A stretch of 62,692 nt of DNA from DASRQK01 sp040392005. Lineage in GTDB: Bacteria > Bacteroidota > Bacteroidia > Sphingobacteriales > Sphingobacteriaceae. The translations under genes were made by a program, and so were the position numbers. Position 1 is the first letter of the stretch, and each line of letters opens with the position of its first letter. The notes under the pieces are model-generated. The model did not search any database. It saw nothing but the letters and a program-made list of their open reading frames with translations, and was not told the origin of the DNA. Location of the stretch: contig JBEBWT010000010.1 in assembly GCA_040392005.1 (NCBI GenBank), forward strand, positions 1 to 62,692, read 5' to 3'. Below are positions 16,365 to 24,534 of this stretch, piece after piece.

Positions 16365-17618
16365 ATGGAGCTTAAAAGAGTTGTAGTTACCGGATTGGGA
16401 GCACTTACTCCTATTGGCAATACTGCCCCAGCTTATTGGGACAGTTTGTTGAAAGGAGTAAGTGGTGCCGCTCCGATCACGAGATTTGATGCGTCGAAAT
16501 TCAAGACCCAGTTTGCCTGTGAATTGAAAAACTTCAACCCTGAAGATTTCATGGATCGTAAGGAAATCCGCAAAGCTGACCCTTTTGTCCATTATGCAAT
16601 GGCTTCTACTGATGAAGCCGTGCGGGATGCGGGACTGGAATTTGAAAAATTGGACACCAACCGGATTGGTGTGATCTGGGGTTCGGGTATCGGAGGATTG
16701 AAAACATTTCTGGATGAGGTACTTGCTTTTGCAGGCGGAGACGGAACACCCCGTTTCAATCCGTTTTTTATTCCAAAAATGATCCTGGATATTGCTCCCG
16801 GCCATATTTCCATGAAATATGGATTGAGAGGCCCCAATTTCTCCACGGTTTCTGCCTGTGCTTCGTCAACGAATGCGATGATTGATTCATTGGTTTATAT
16901 CCGTGCGGGTTATGCCGATGTGATCATCACCGGAGGTTCAGAGGCCATCATCAACGAGGCCGGAATCGGAGGTTTCAATGCGATGCATGCCCTTTCTACC
17001 CGCAATGACGACCCGGCAACAGCATCACGTCCGTTTGACAGGGACCGGGATGGATTTGTCGCCGGGGAAGGATCGGGTACCATTGTTCTGGAAAGCCTGG
17101 AACACGCCCTTGCAAGAGGAGCAAAAATTTATGCAGAAGTCGTTGGGGGAGGCATGAGTGCGGACGCCAATCACATTACCGCACCGCACCCGGAAGGCCT
17201 GGGAGCGAAACTGGTGATGGGCAATGCGCTGCGTGATGCCCGGATGACCGTGGCGGATATTGATTATATCAATGTCCATGGTACTTCTACACCTCTTGGT
17301 GATATCAGTGAATCCAAAGCGATTCTGGATCTCTATGGAGAGGATGCGTATCGCCTCAATATCAGTTCGACCAAGTCAATGACCGGCCACCTCTTAGGGG
17401 CAGCCGGTGCCGTTGAATCCATTGCCTCGATCCTGGCGGTCAAACACGATGTGGTTCCTCCGACGATCAATCACTTTACCGACGATCCGGATCTGGATCC
17501 GAAACTGAATTTTACGTTCAACAAACCGCAGTACAAAACAGTGGATGCGGCCATGAGCAATACGTTCGGTTTTGGCGGGCATAACGCCTCGGTAATCTTC
17601 AAAAAGTACGAAGGATAA
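16365..17618 (+). CDS. fabF: 3-oxoacyl-ACP synthase II
   Basis: A 417-residue condensing enzyme that extends acyl-ACP with malonyl-ACP. The catalytic triad is visible: Cys165 (VSACASSTNAM), His305 (NVHGTSTPLGD) and His342 (SMTGHLLGAAGAVE). Cys-His-His with a full-length protein marks FabF rather than FabH. It follows acpP directly and precedes rnc, consistent with co-transcription. Confidence 0.98.
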   Translation: MELKRVVVTGLGALTPIGNTAPAYWDSLLKGVSGAAPITRFDASKFKTQFACELKNFNPEDFMDRKEIRKADPFVHYAMASTDEAVRDAGLEFEKLDTNRIGVIWGSGIGGLKTFLDEVLAFAGGDGTPRFNPFFIPKMILDIAPGHISMKYGLRGPNFSTVSACASSTNAMIDSLVYIRAGYADVIITGGSEAIINEAGIGGFNAMHALSTRNDDPATASRPFDRDRDGFVAGEGSGTIVLESLEHALARGAKIYAEVVGGGMSADANHITAPHPEGLGAKLVMGNALRDARMTVADIDYINVHGTSTPLGDISESKAILDLYGEDAYRLNISSTKSMTGHLLGAAGAVESIASILAVKHDVVPPTINHFTDDPDLDPKLNFTFNKPQYKTVDAAMSNTFGFGGHNASVIFKKYEG

Positions 17619-17670
17619 GGCAGGAGTACAGATCACCCTCCGCGCCATTCAATAAAGTGGTATAAGCTAC

Positions 17671-18405
17671 ATGCCAATTGCTTCAGCGTATAAGTTGTAC
17701 TTTTCTTCGGATAGGCGCTACGTCCGGTCCCTGAGAAACTTATTGGGTTTTGTCCCGGGCAATCTTTATCTGTACCATCTGGCTTTCAGGCATAAATCCG
17801 TTGCCACCACACTCAATAAAGCCGGCGCAAAAAACAGCAATGAACGACTTGAATTTCTGGGGGATGCCATTCTGGGATCCGTTGTCGCCGAACTGCTGTT
17901 TAAGAAGTATCCGTTCAGGGGAGAGGGTTTCCTGACGGAGATGCGCTCCAAGATCGTCAGCCGTTCGCACCTCAACCAGCTTTCCAAAAAGCTGGGGATC
18001 GATGAACTGATCCAGTACGACTCCCGGATGATCCATTACCAGAGCAAGCAGGGATCATTGCTGGGAGATGCCTTTGAAGCCCTGATCGGGGCGATATTCC
18101 TGGACAAAGGTTATGAGTTTACCCGTAACTTTATCATCAAGCGTATCATCAGAACTCATGTGGATATACAGTTGCTGGAGCAGACGGAAACCAATTTCAA
18201 GAGCCGCCTGATCGAGTGGTGCCAGCAAACAGGTAAGGAAGTGGCCTTTGTACAATCGGACAATTCGGAAGGTGACAGTGCCAAGATGTTTACCGTGGAT
18301 GCCCTGATCAATGGACAAGTCTATGGTACCGGCAAGGATTACAGCAAGAAAAGCGCTGAAAAAATGGCTGCTGAGAAAGCCTGTGAGGTTTTGAGCGTGC
18401 TTTAA
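17671..18405 (+). CDS. rnc: Ribonuclease III
   Basis: A 244-residue endonuclease that cleaves double-stranded RNA in rRNA and mRNA processing. The nuclease signature NERLEFLGDAILGSVVAELL is at residues ~49-68 with the metal-binding acidic residues (E and D in ERLEFLGDA), a second acidic cluster GDAFEALIGAIFLD near residue 132, and a C-terminal double-stranded-RNA-binding domain (FKSRLIEWCQQ to KKSAEKMAAEKACEVL). It is third in the acpP-fabF-rnc group; the same order is common in related genomes. Confidence 0.97.
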   Translation: MPIASAYKLYFSSDRRYVRSLRNLLGFVPGNLYLYHLAFRHKSVATTLNKAGAKNSNERLEFLGDAILGSVVAELLFKKYPFRGEGFLTEMRSKIVSRSHLNQLSKKLGIDELIQYDSRMIHYQSKQGSLLGDAFEALIGAIFLDKGYEFTRNFIIKRIIRTHVDIQLLEQTETNFKSRLIEWCQQTGKEVAFVQSDNSEGDSAKMFTVDALINGQVYGTGKDYSKKSAEKMAAEKACEVLSVL

Positions 18406-18467
18406 GTGGCTATACCGGTGCACCCCAGCTCCCGGAAAATTCCCTCCCCCTGTAAATTCCTTCCGTA

Positions 18468-18500
18468 TTGCTGAAAATTTCCCAAAAAATACTAACTTCG
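18468..18500 (+). promoter_or_regulatory. Possible promoter of hisS
   Basis: TTG at 18468-18470, 22 bp, TAACTTCG at 18493-18500 (one mismatch from TAnnTTTG), ending only 4 nt before the ATG at 18505. If used, the mRNA would start at or inside the start codon, so either the message is leaderless or hisS is transcribed from further upstream. Confidence 0.35.
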
Positions 18501-18504
18501 GACA

Positions 18505-19899
18505 ATGAAACCGACGTTAGCTAAAGGGACCCGTGATTTTTCACCCCAGGACCTGGGGAAACGCAATTTTATCTTTGATACAATCAAGACCGTTTTTAGA
18601 AAATACGGTTATCAGGAGATCCAGACCCCGACCTTTGAAAACCTGTCCACCCTGACGGGAAAATACGGGGATGAGGGCGACCGCCTGATTTTCAAGATTA
18701 TCAATTCGGGGGATTTCCTGGCAAAGGCACCAGAGGACCTGCTTTCACAACGGGCTTCTTCGGCACTGATACCCCATATTTCGGACAAGGCCCTGCGCTA
18801 TGACCTCACCGTGCCCTTCGCACGGTATGTGGTGATGCACCAGCATGCACTGACCTGGCCATTCAAACGTTTCCAGATCCAGCCGGTGTGGCGGGCGGAC
18901 CGTCCCCAGAAAGGGCGCTACCGTGAATTTTATCAGTGCGATGTGGATGTGGTCGGTTCTCCAAGCCTGCTGAACGAAGCGGAGTTTGTACTGATCTATC
19001 ACGAGGGACTCGCTGCGCTGGGCCTGAAGGATTTTACGATCAAGGTCAATAACCGCAAAATCCTGACCGGGATTTCGGAATTTCTGGGCAAACCGGAGCT
19101 GATTATCGATATGACCATTGCCATCGACAAACTGGATAAGATCGGTGTGGAAGGGGTCACGAAAGAGTTGCTGGAGCGTGGTTTTACACAGGAAGATGTG
19201 GAAAAACTAAGCCCTTTATTTTCAATGGAGCAGGGCAATGAGGCCCGCCTCGCTACCCTGAAAGAACTGCTGGCTGCTTCGGAGATCGGACTGAAAGGTA
19301 TTGAAGAAATAGAAACGGTGTTCGGCAATCTGGTGCAACTCACCGGGGGGACAGCATTGCTGGATCAGTTTGTGGAATTTGACCTGACTCTGGCGAGGGG
19401 CCTGAATTATTATACCGGGTGTATTTTTGAGGTAAAGAGCAATGAGGTCAGCATGGGCAGCATTGGAGGGGGTGGCCGCTACGATGACCTCACAGGGATG
19501 TTTGGGCTGAAGGGGCTGACCGGTGTCGGCATCTCTTTTGGAGCCGACCGGATCTATGACGTGATGCAGGAACTGGGTTTATTCCCGGAGGATACCAATA
19601 TTTCCACCCAGGTGCTGATCAGTAATTTCAGCAAGGAAGCAGAACAGTATGCCCTGCCTATCCTTTATAAATTGAGAAGCGATGGGATTGCCACTGAAAT
19701 GTATCCGGAACAGGCCAAGCTCAAGAAGCAGCTGGCCTATGCGGATGCCAAACGTATTCCTTATGTGATCCTGATCGGTGAGGACGAGATCAGGGACGGC
19801 CACCTGTCGATCAAAAATATGGAGACCGGTGAGCAGCGGACGATGGAGGAGGCCGTGATCGTGTCCTTTCTGACGAAAGAGGCCAGGCAGGTGGAATAA
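18505..19899 (+). CDS. hisS: Histidine-tRNA ligase
   Basis: A 464-residue class II aminoacyl-tRNA synthetase that charges tRNA-His. N-terminal KGTRDFSPQDL is the family opening; motif 2 is in FQIQPVWRADRPQKGRYREFYQCD; the histidine-specific loop ARGLNYYTGCIFE and motif 3 GGGGRYDDLTGMFG with GVGISFGADRIYD follow; residues ~365-455 form the anticodon-binding domain. Length agrees with Bacteroidota HisS. It lies 99 bp after rnc and 75 bp before pgk; that second gap is filled by a tandem repeat. Confidence 0.97.
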   Translation: MKPTLAKGTRDFSPQDLGKRNFIFDTIKTVFRKYGYQEIQTPTFENLSTLTGKYGDEGDRLIFKIINSGDFLAKAPEDLLSQRASSALIPHISDKALRYDLTVPFARYVVMHQHALTWPFKRFQIQPVWRADRPQKGRYREFYQCDVDVVGSPSLLNEAEFVLIYHEGLAALGLKDFTIKVNNRKILTGISEFLGKPELIIDMTIAIDKLDKIGVEGVTKELLERGFTQEDVEKLSPLFSMEQGNEARLATLKELLAASEIGLKGIEEIETVFGNLVQLTGGTALLDQFVEFDLTLARGLNYYTGCIFEVKSNEVSMGSIGGGGRYDDLTGMFGLKGLTGVGISFGADRIYDVMQELGLFPEDTNISTQVLISNFSKEAEQYALPILYKLRSDGIATEMYPEQAKLKKQLAYADAKRIPYVILIGEDEIRDGHLSIKNMETGEQRTMEEAVIVSFLTKEARQVE

Positions 19900-19904
19900 T
19901 TTTG

Positions 19905-19961
19905 CGGGCAGGATTTGGTTGAACGGACAAGATTTAGTTGAACGGGCAGCATTTAGTTTAA
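19905..19961 (+). repeat. Three 19-bp tandem repeats between hisS and pgk
   Basis: Exactly three units of 19 bp: 19905-19923 CGGGCAGGATTTGGTTGAA, 19924-19942 CGGACAAGATTTAGTTGAA, 19943-19961 CGGGCAGCATTTAGTTTAA. Neighbouring units differ at three positions (units 1-2) and four positions (units 2-3). They occupy nearly the whole gap and would be in the 5' leader of pgk if it is co-transcribed with hisS. Confidence 0.8.
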
Positions 19962-19974
19962 AAAATACAAGCGG

Positions 19975-21168
19975 ATGAAAAGCATAGCAGACACCAATTT
20001 TGCAGGTAAAAAAGTATTATTGCGGGTTGATTTTAATGTGCCACTGGACGATCAGTTTGCGATCGTGGATGATACACGTATCCAGGGAGCCTTGCCAACC
20101 ATGCGCAAATTGCTGGATGATGGGGCGGCCCTGATTCTGATGTCCCATCTGGGCAGGCCGAAAGGCGGACCCAGCGACAAGTATTCCCTGCGACACCTGA
20201 CCGGCCACTTGTCAGCTGTGCTGGAAAGACCGGTGGATTTTACCGATGATTGTGTCGGGGAGGAAGCGCAGCGCAAAGCCGGAAATCTGCAGCCAGGAGA
20301 GGTGTTATTGCTGGAAAACCTTCGGTTTTATGCCGGAGAGGAAGCTGGAGACCGGGATTTTGCGGGCCAGTTGGCGGCTTTGGGCGATGCCTATGTCAAT
20401 GATGCATTCGGCACGGCACACCGCAGCCATGCCTCCACCGCGGTGATCGCTGAATTTTTCCCAGAAGCCAAATATTGCGGCTATCTGATGGCTGCTGAAT
20501 TGGAAAATGCCGATAAAGTCCTGAAAAGGGCGCAGAAACCCTTTACCGCTATTATGGGTGGCGCAAAGGTATCTGACAAACTGGAACTGATCGAAGCGCT
20601 GCTGGACAAGGTGGACAATCTGATCATTGGCGGGGGGATGGCCTATACGTTTGTAAAAGCGCAGGGTGGTGAAATCGGTAATTCCCTGGTGGAAATGGAC
20701 AAACTGGACCTGGCTTTATCCCTTTTAAGACAGGCGGAAGAAAAAGGAGTGAACCTGATTTTGCCCACCGATGCCCGGATTGCCGATCGCTTTTCCAATG
20801 ATGCTCCTTTCTATGCCGGGCCGAATGACCGGATAGAGGCGGATAAGATGGGCCTGGATATCGGCCCTGAATCAGAGAAGCATTTTGAAAGTGTGATCGC
20901 TGCTTCCAAAACCATTCTGTGGAACGGCCCGATGGGTGTGTTTGAAATGGAAAACTTTGCGCACGGAACCCGTGCCGTGGCCGGTGCGATCGTAGCCGCA
21001 ACGGAGCGGGGCGCTTTTTCATTGATCGGCGGTGGGGATTCGGCGGCAGCCATCAATATGATGGGCATGTCCGAGCATGTCAGCTATGTGAGTACCGGTG
21101 GCGGTGCCCTGCTGGAGTACATGGAAGGAAAAGTGCTGCCGGGCGTGAAGGCCTTGCAATTAGGGTGA
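19975..21168 (+). CDS. pgk: Phosphoglycerate kinase
   Basis: A 397-residue glycolytic enzyme that makes ATP from 1,3-bisphosphoglycerate. Family signature near the N-terminus KVLLRVDFNVPLDD, substrate residues in SHLGRPKGG, the DAFGTAHRSHAST segment, hinge GGAKVSDKL and the C-terminal GGGDSAAAI nucleotide loop are all visible. Length is normal. It follows hisS on the same strand; its stop overlaps by 9 bp the 3' end of the remnant on the opposite strand. Confidence 0.98.
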   Translation: MKSIADTNFAGKKVLLRVDFNVPLDDQFAIVDDTRIQGALPTMRKLLDDGAALILMSHLGRPKGGPSDKYSLRHLTGHLSAVLERPVDFTDDCVGEEAQRKAGNLQPGEVLLLENLRFYAGEEAGDRDFAGQLAALGDAYVNDAFGTAHRSHASTAVIAEFFPEAKYCGYLMAAELENADKVLKRAQKPFTAIMGGAKVSDKLELIEALLDKVDNLIIGGGMAYTFVKAQGGEIGNSLVEMDKLDLALSLLRQAEEKGVNLILPTDARIADRFSNDAPFYAGPNDRIEADKMGLDIGPESEKHFESVIAASKTILWNGPMGVFEMENFAHGTRAVAGAIVAATERGAFSLIGGGDSAAAINMMGMSEHVSYVSTGGGALLEYMEGKVLPGVKALQLG

Positions 21169-21345
21169 ATTCTGTAAAAAACCTTGCAAATCAGTCGTTT
21201 TCTTCGTAATAATACGAATAGTCAATGCCCTGCTGTTAGGGTAATTTTTGGCAAGTGCGATCACACCTTCACTATCCAACATATCGGTTTTATATTTTTT
21301 ACCGTCTGCCGCCAAAAGGTTCAGTTGGGTAGTGGCACTAACCAC
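21160..21345 (-). pseudogene. Remnant resembling a BRO-N/antirepressor-type protein
   Basis: A 61-residue open frame without a good ATG (GTG at best). Its N-terminal half, VVSATTQLNLLAADGKKYKT and D-x-D-S-E-G, resembles from memory the region of BRO-N/DinD-like phage and mobile-element proteins with DGKxYxTDxxxxEG, where the family continues with an IQSIPSPKAEPFK-type segment; here the text diverges to ALAKNYPNSRA and stops. An in-frame stop lies a few codons upstream. I read it as a degraded fragment left by an accessory insertion between pgk and pgi. Weak, recalled similarity only. The rest of the gap to 21446 is AT-rich and holds two possible -7 boxes. Confidence 0.3.
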
Positions 21346-21405
21346 TTCGCCGCTCTTTTTTCAAACATATTTGATAATTTATACATAAATGTAAATAATT
21401 TCAAG

Positions 21406-21429
21406 TATATTTGAATATTAGTACATTTG
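21406..21429 (+). promoter_or_regulatory. Candidate -7 boxes for the AAA ATPase gene
   Basis: TATATTTG at 21406-21413 and TACATTTG at 21422-21429, both perfect TAnnTTTG, 18 and 34 nt upstream of the start codon at 21447. Neither has a TTG at 19-21 bp. The surrounding 90 bp are much richer in A+T than the neighbouring core genes. Confidence 0.4.
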
Positions 21430-21446
21430 TGTATAAATTTTAAACC

Positions 21447-22700
21447 ATGATTGATAATATCGCAAGGATTGCTCGCTTTAATTTTTGGGACCAACCCTTA
21501 AAGACTGGTTACCCCAGATCTGTCTATCTTGAACGTCTGAAAAAATACCAGGCCTCCAATTTGATCAAGGTACTTGTCGGGCAACGTAGAGTAGGGAAAA
21601 GCTATATTTTGCGTCAGGTGATCAGTGATCTGGTTGCAGAAGGAGTGCCTGCCAGGGCAACGCTGTATATCAATATGGAGTTTGCGGAGTATGACTTTAT
21701 CCGCAATGCGAAAGATCTGCTGGAATTGGTCAATAGTTTCTTTGCCGGGCATGAAGGACCTGCCTATGTGTTTGTGGATGAGATACAGAACATCCCGGCA
21801 TGGGAGAAGGCCGTCAATTCCCTCGCACAGGATTTTACCCGGGAGGTGTTTATATACATCACGGGTACAAATGCACAACTGCTGTCCAGTGAGCTGGCCA
21901 CGTTTTTATCGGGCCGTTATGTGAAGTTCCTGATCTTGCCGTTCTCATTTGCTGAATATGCGGGCATGCTTGGGCAAAAACAGGATAAGCCCACATTTCT
22001 TGCTTACCTGAGTTCAGGAGGCCTGCCTGAACTTTTCCATCTCGAAGACGATGAATCCAAGAGGCTATACCTTAGTGCGATATACGATACGGTGATCCTG
22101 CGGGACATCGTGCAAAGGCATCAGATCAGGGATATTGCTCTGCTGAAAGATATCGTGGCATTTATCGCGAACAATATTTCCAATCTGGTGTCCATCTCCA
22201 ATCTGGTCAATTACTTCAATAGCCAGAAACGCAAGACAAATTACGAAACAGTAGCCCAGTACCTCATTTACCTGGAACAGGCCTATATCATCCATCGTTG
22301 CGAACGCTACAACATTAAAGGCAAAGAGATTCTTTCGGGTACAGCAAAGTATTACCTGAATGATCTGTCTTTCAAAAATTATCTGTACAGAGGGTTTGAA
22401 CATGGTCTGGGCTATCTATTGGAAAACCTGGTCTATTTACAATTGCTTTATCAGGAATACGAAGTGTATGTGGGTCAGTTACGCAACGGTGAAATAGACT
22501 TTGTCGCTATGCGCAACGATCAACGGCTTTATGTACAAAGCACCTGGTCGTTGCTCGGTGAGCCGACTATGGACAGGGAATATAAGCCCTTATTGTCATT
22601 GCAGGATCACTACCGGAAACTGATCGTAAGTGCCGATGACATAGCGATGCCCAGCAATGAGGGTGTAGAGCATCAGTTGGCGTGGGATAATTGGGTATAA
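21447..22700 (+). CDS. AAA ATPase with C-terminal DUF4143 (nuclease-like) domain
   Basis: A 417-residue protein of the widespread AAA_14/DUF4143 family. Walker A GQRRVGKS lies at residues 45-52, Walker B is AYVFVDEIQNIP near residue 108, followed by an ITGTNAQLLSSELATFLSGR sensor stretch. The C-terminal DUF4143 part contains LRNGEIDFVAMRNDQRLYVQ, a degenerate PD-(D/E)xK-like pattern (E-I-D ... Q). These proteins are scattered accessory genes of unknown role, often strain-variable. It is a single gene between pgk and pgi with an AT-rich upstream region and a remnant beside it, so a recent insertion is plausible. Not a known defence component as far as I can tell. Confidence 0.85.
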   Translation: MIDNIARIARFNFWDQPLKTGYPRSVYLERLKKYQASNLIKVLVGQRRVGKSYILRQVISDLVAEGVPARATLYINMEFAEYDFIRNAKDLLELVNSFFAGHEGPAYVFVDEIQNIPAWEKAVNSLAQDFTREVFIYITGTNAQLLSSELATFLSGRYVKFLILPFSFAEYAGMLGQKQDKPTFLAYLSSGGLPELFHLEDDESKRLYLSAIYDTVILRDIVQRHQIRDIALLKDIVAFIANNISNLVSISNLVNYFNSQKRKTNYETVAQYLIYLEQAYIIHRCERYNIKGKEILSGTAKYYLNDLSFKNYLYRGFEHGLGYLLENLVYLQLLYQEYEVYVGQLRNGEIDFVAMRNDQRLYVQSTWSLLGEPTMDREYKPLLSLQDHYRKLIVSADDIAMPSNEGVEHQLAWDNWV

Positions 22701-22755
22701 AAATTCTCCTCCCTGCAAAAATATTAAATGGTCATTTTATGGCTGCACTCTTATA

Positions 22756-24498
22756 TCAGCTCCTCCGCCACTGCTTGTAGCGGTTGATCAGGCCATTTGT
22801 GGAGCTGTCGTGACTACTGATCACCTGATCTGATTCCAGTTCGGGCAGGATCTTGCCGGCGAGTTGTTTGCCGAGTTCCACCCCCCACTGGTCGAAGCTG
22901 AAAATATTCCAGATCACCCCCTGTACGAAAATCTTGTGTTCGTAAAGGGCAATGAGCTTGCCAAGCTGGCCGGGGGTCATGCGCCTGATCAGTATGGAAT
23001 TGCTGGGCCGGTTGCCTTCAAAGGTTTTGAAGGGTTTCAGGCGGGCGATTTCGGTTTCAGAGATTCCCGCTGACCGTAATTCGGTTTCTACTTCTGTTCC
23101 TGTTTTTCCGTTCATCAGGGCTTCGGTCTGGGCAAAGAAATTGGACAGGAGGAGTTCGTGGTGCCTGCTGAGGGGATTGAGCGATTGAGCAGTCGCAATG
23201 AAATCTGCCGGGATCAGTTTGGTGCCCTGGTGGAGCAGTTGGAAAAAGGCATGCTGGCCATTGGTGCCGGGTTCTCCCCAGATAATGGGACCGGTCTGGT
23301 ATTCTACCCGCTGGCCGCTGCGGTTGATGGATTTGCCATTGCTCTCCATATCTCCCTGCTGGAAATAAGCCGCAAAACAGTGCAGGTATTGGTCGTAGGG
23401 GAGGATGGCATGGGTCTCGGCACCAAAGAAATTGTTGTACCAGATGCCCAGCAGGGCCATAAGTACCGGAATGTTCTCCCGGAAAGGAGCACTGTGAAAG
23501 TGTTGATCCGCCTCGTAAGCTCCGCAGAGCAATTCTTCAAACCGTTCAAAACCGATGCTCAGGGCAATGGATAGGCCGACGGCGCTCCAGAGGGAGTAAC
23601 GCCCCCCTACCCAGTCCCAGAACACAAACATATTCGCCGGGTCAATTCCAAATTCCCGGACGGCTTTTTCATTGGTGGAGATGGCGACAAAGTGACGGGC
23701 AATGGCATTTGCCGCTACCGCAGATGTTTCCTCCCCTGATTCGCCTCCGGCTCCTCCGTTTTGAATCCCGTCGTTCTGGATCACTTTATTTTGCCCCCCT
23801 TCGTTCCGGATTCCTTTCAAAAGCCATTCCCGGGCAGAGAAGGCATTGGCCATGGTCTCCTGGGTGGTGAAAGTTTTGGAGGCAATCAGAAAGAGGGTGG
23901 TTTCCGGATCAAGATTTTTCAGGGTTTCCACCAGATGTGTCCCGTCCACATTGGACACAAAATGGACATTGAGATGGTTTTTGTAGGCCTTCAAAGCCTC
24001 CGTGACCATGACCGGGCCGAGATCCGACCCGCCAATGCCGATATTGACAATGGTTTGGATCGCCCGACCGCTGAATCCCTTCCATTCGCCACTGATCACC
24101 TGCTCCGAAAAGGCCTGCATCCGGGCCAGTACCTGACGGATTTCAGGCATGATGTCCTGTCCGTTTACATAGCGGGGCTGGCCGGAGCGATCGCGCAGGG
24201 CCGTATGCATGACGGCCCTGCCTTCGGTTTCATTGATGGTTTTCCCTCCAAAAAAAGCAGCGATGGCCTCTTCCAGCCGGCATTCTCCGGCCAATTGCAA
24301 CAATAAATCCATCGTTTTACTGTTGATCCGGTTTTTGGAATAATCGAACAACAGTCCGTCCAGCTCAAGGGAGAATTTGCTGAAGCGGTCCGGATCCTGG
24401 CCGAACAGCTCCCTCAGGTGCTGCGGTTCAAGCTCCTGAAAGTGCCCGCTGAGTTCTTTATATGCGGGAGTCTGAGTGAAATCGATCCGGGGCAGCAT
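22756..24498 (-). CDS. pgi: Glucose-6-phosphate isomerase with an unusual insertion
   Basis: A 580-residue enzyme interconverting glucose 6-phosphate and fructose 6-phosphate. Standard motifs are present: VNIGIGGSDLGPVM, the sugar-phosphate loop SKTFTTQETMANA, FWDWVGGRYSLWSAVGL, the active-site GEPGTNGQHAFFQLLHQGT. Between residues ~230 and 262, just before ARHFVAIST, there is an extra ~30-residue Gly/Asn/Gln-rich stretch that ordinary PGIs (about 545-550 residues) lack; it holds two units of the form I-(R/Q)-N-(E/D)-G-x-Q-N. The frame begins GTG-ATG; I take the ATG at 24498. Its ABC-ATPase neighbour upstream ends 37 bp away. Enzyme activity is likely intact because the insertion falls between conserved blocks. 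Confidence 0.95.
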   Translation of the reverse strand: MLPRIDFTQTPAYKELSGHFQELEPQHLRELFGQDPDRFSKFSLELDGLLFDYSKNRINSKTMDLLLQLAGECRLEEAIAAFFGGKTINETEGRAVMHTALRDRSGQPRYVNGQDIMPEIRQVLARMQAFSEQVISGEWKGFSGRAIQTIVNIGIGGSDLGPVMVTEALKAYKNHLNVHFVSNVDGTHLVETLKNLDPETTLFLIASKTFTTQETMANAFSAREWLLKGIRNEGGQNKVIQNDGIQNGGAGGESGEETSAVAANAIARHFVAISTNEKAVREFGIDPANMFVFWDWVGGRYSLWSAVGLSIALSIGFERFEELLCGAYEADQHFHSAPFRENIPVLMALLGIWYNNFFGAETHAILPYDQYLHCFAAYFQQGDMESNGKSINRSGQRVEYQTGPIIWGEPGTNGQHAFFQLLHQGTKLIPADFIATAQSLNPLSRHHELLLSNFFAQTEALMNGKTGTEVETELRSAGISETEIARLKPFKTFEGNRPSNSILIRRMTPGQLGKLIALYEHKIFVQGVIWNIFSFDQWGVELGKQLAGKILPELESDQVISSHDSSTNGLINRYKQWRRS

Positions 24499-24534
24499 CA
24501 CGTTGGTTTTTATAGTTATGGGGCTAATATAAGG

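Noticed and set aside
21447..22700. Insertion sequence or transposase
   Set aside because: The protein is a DUF4143 ATPase, has no DDE or tyrosine-recombinase motif, and no terminal inverted repeats flank it.
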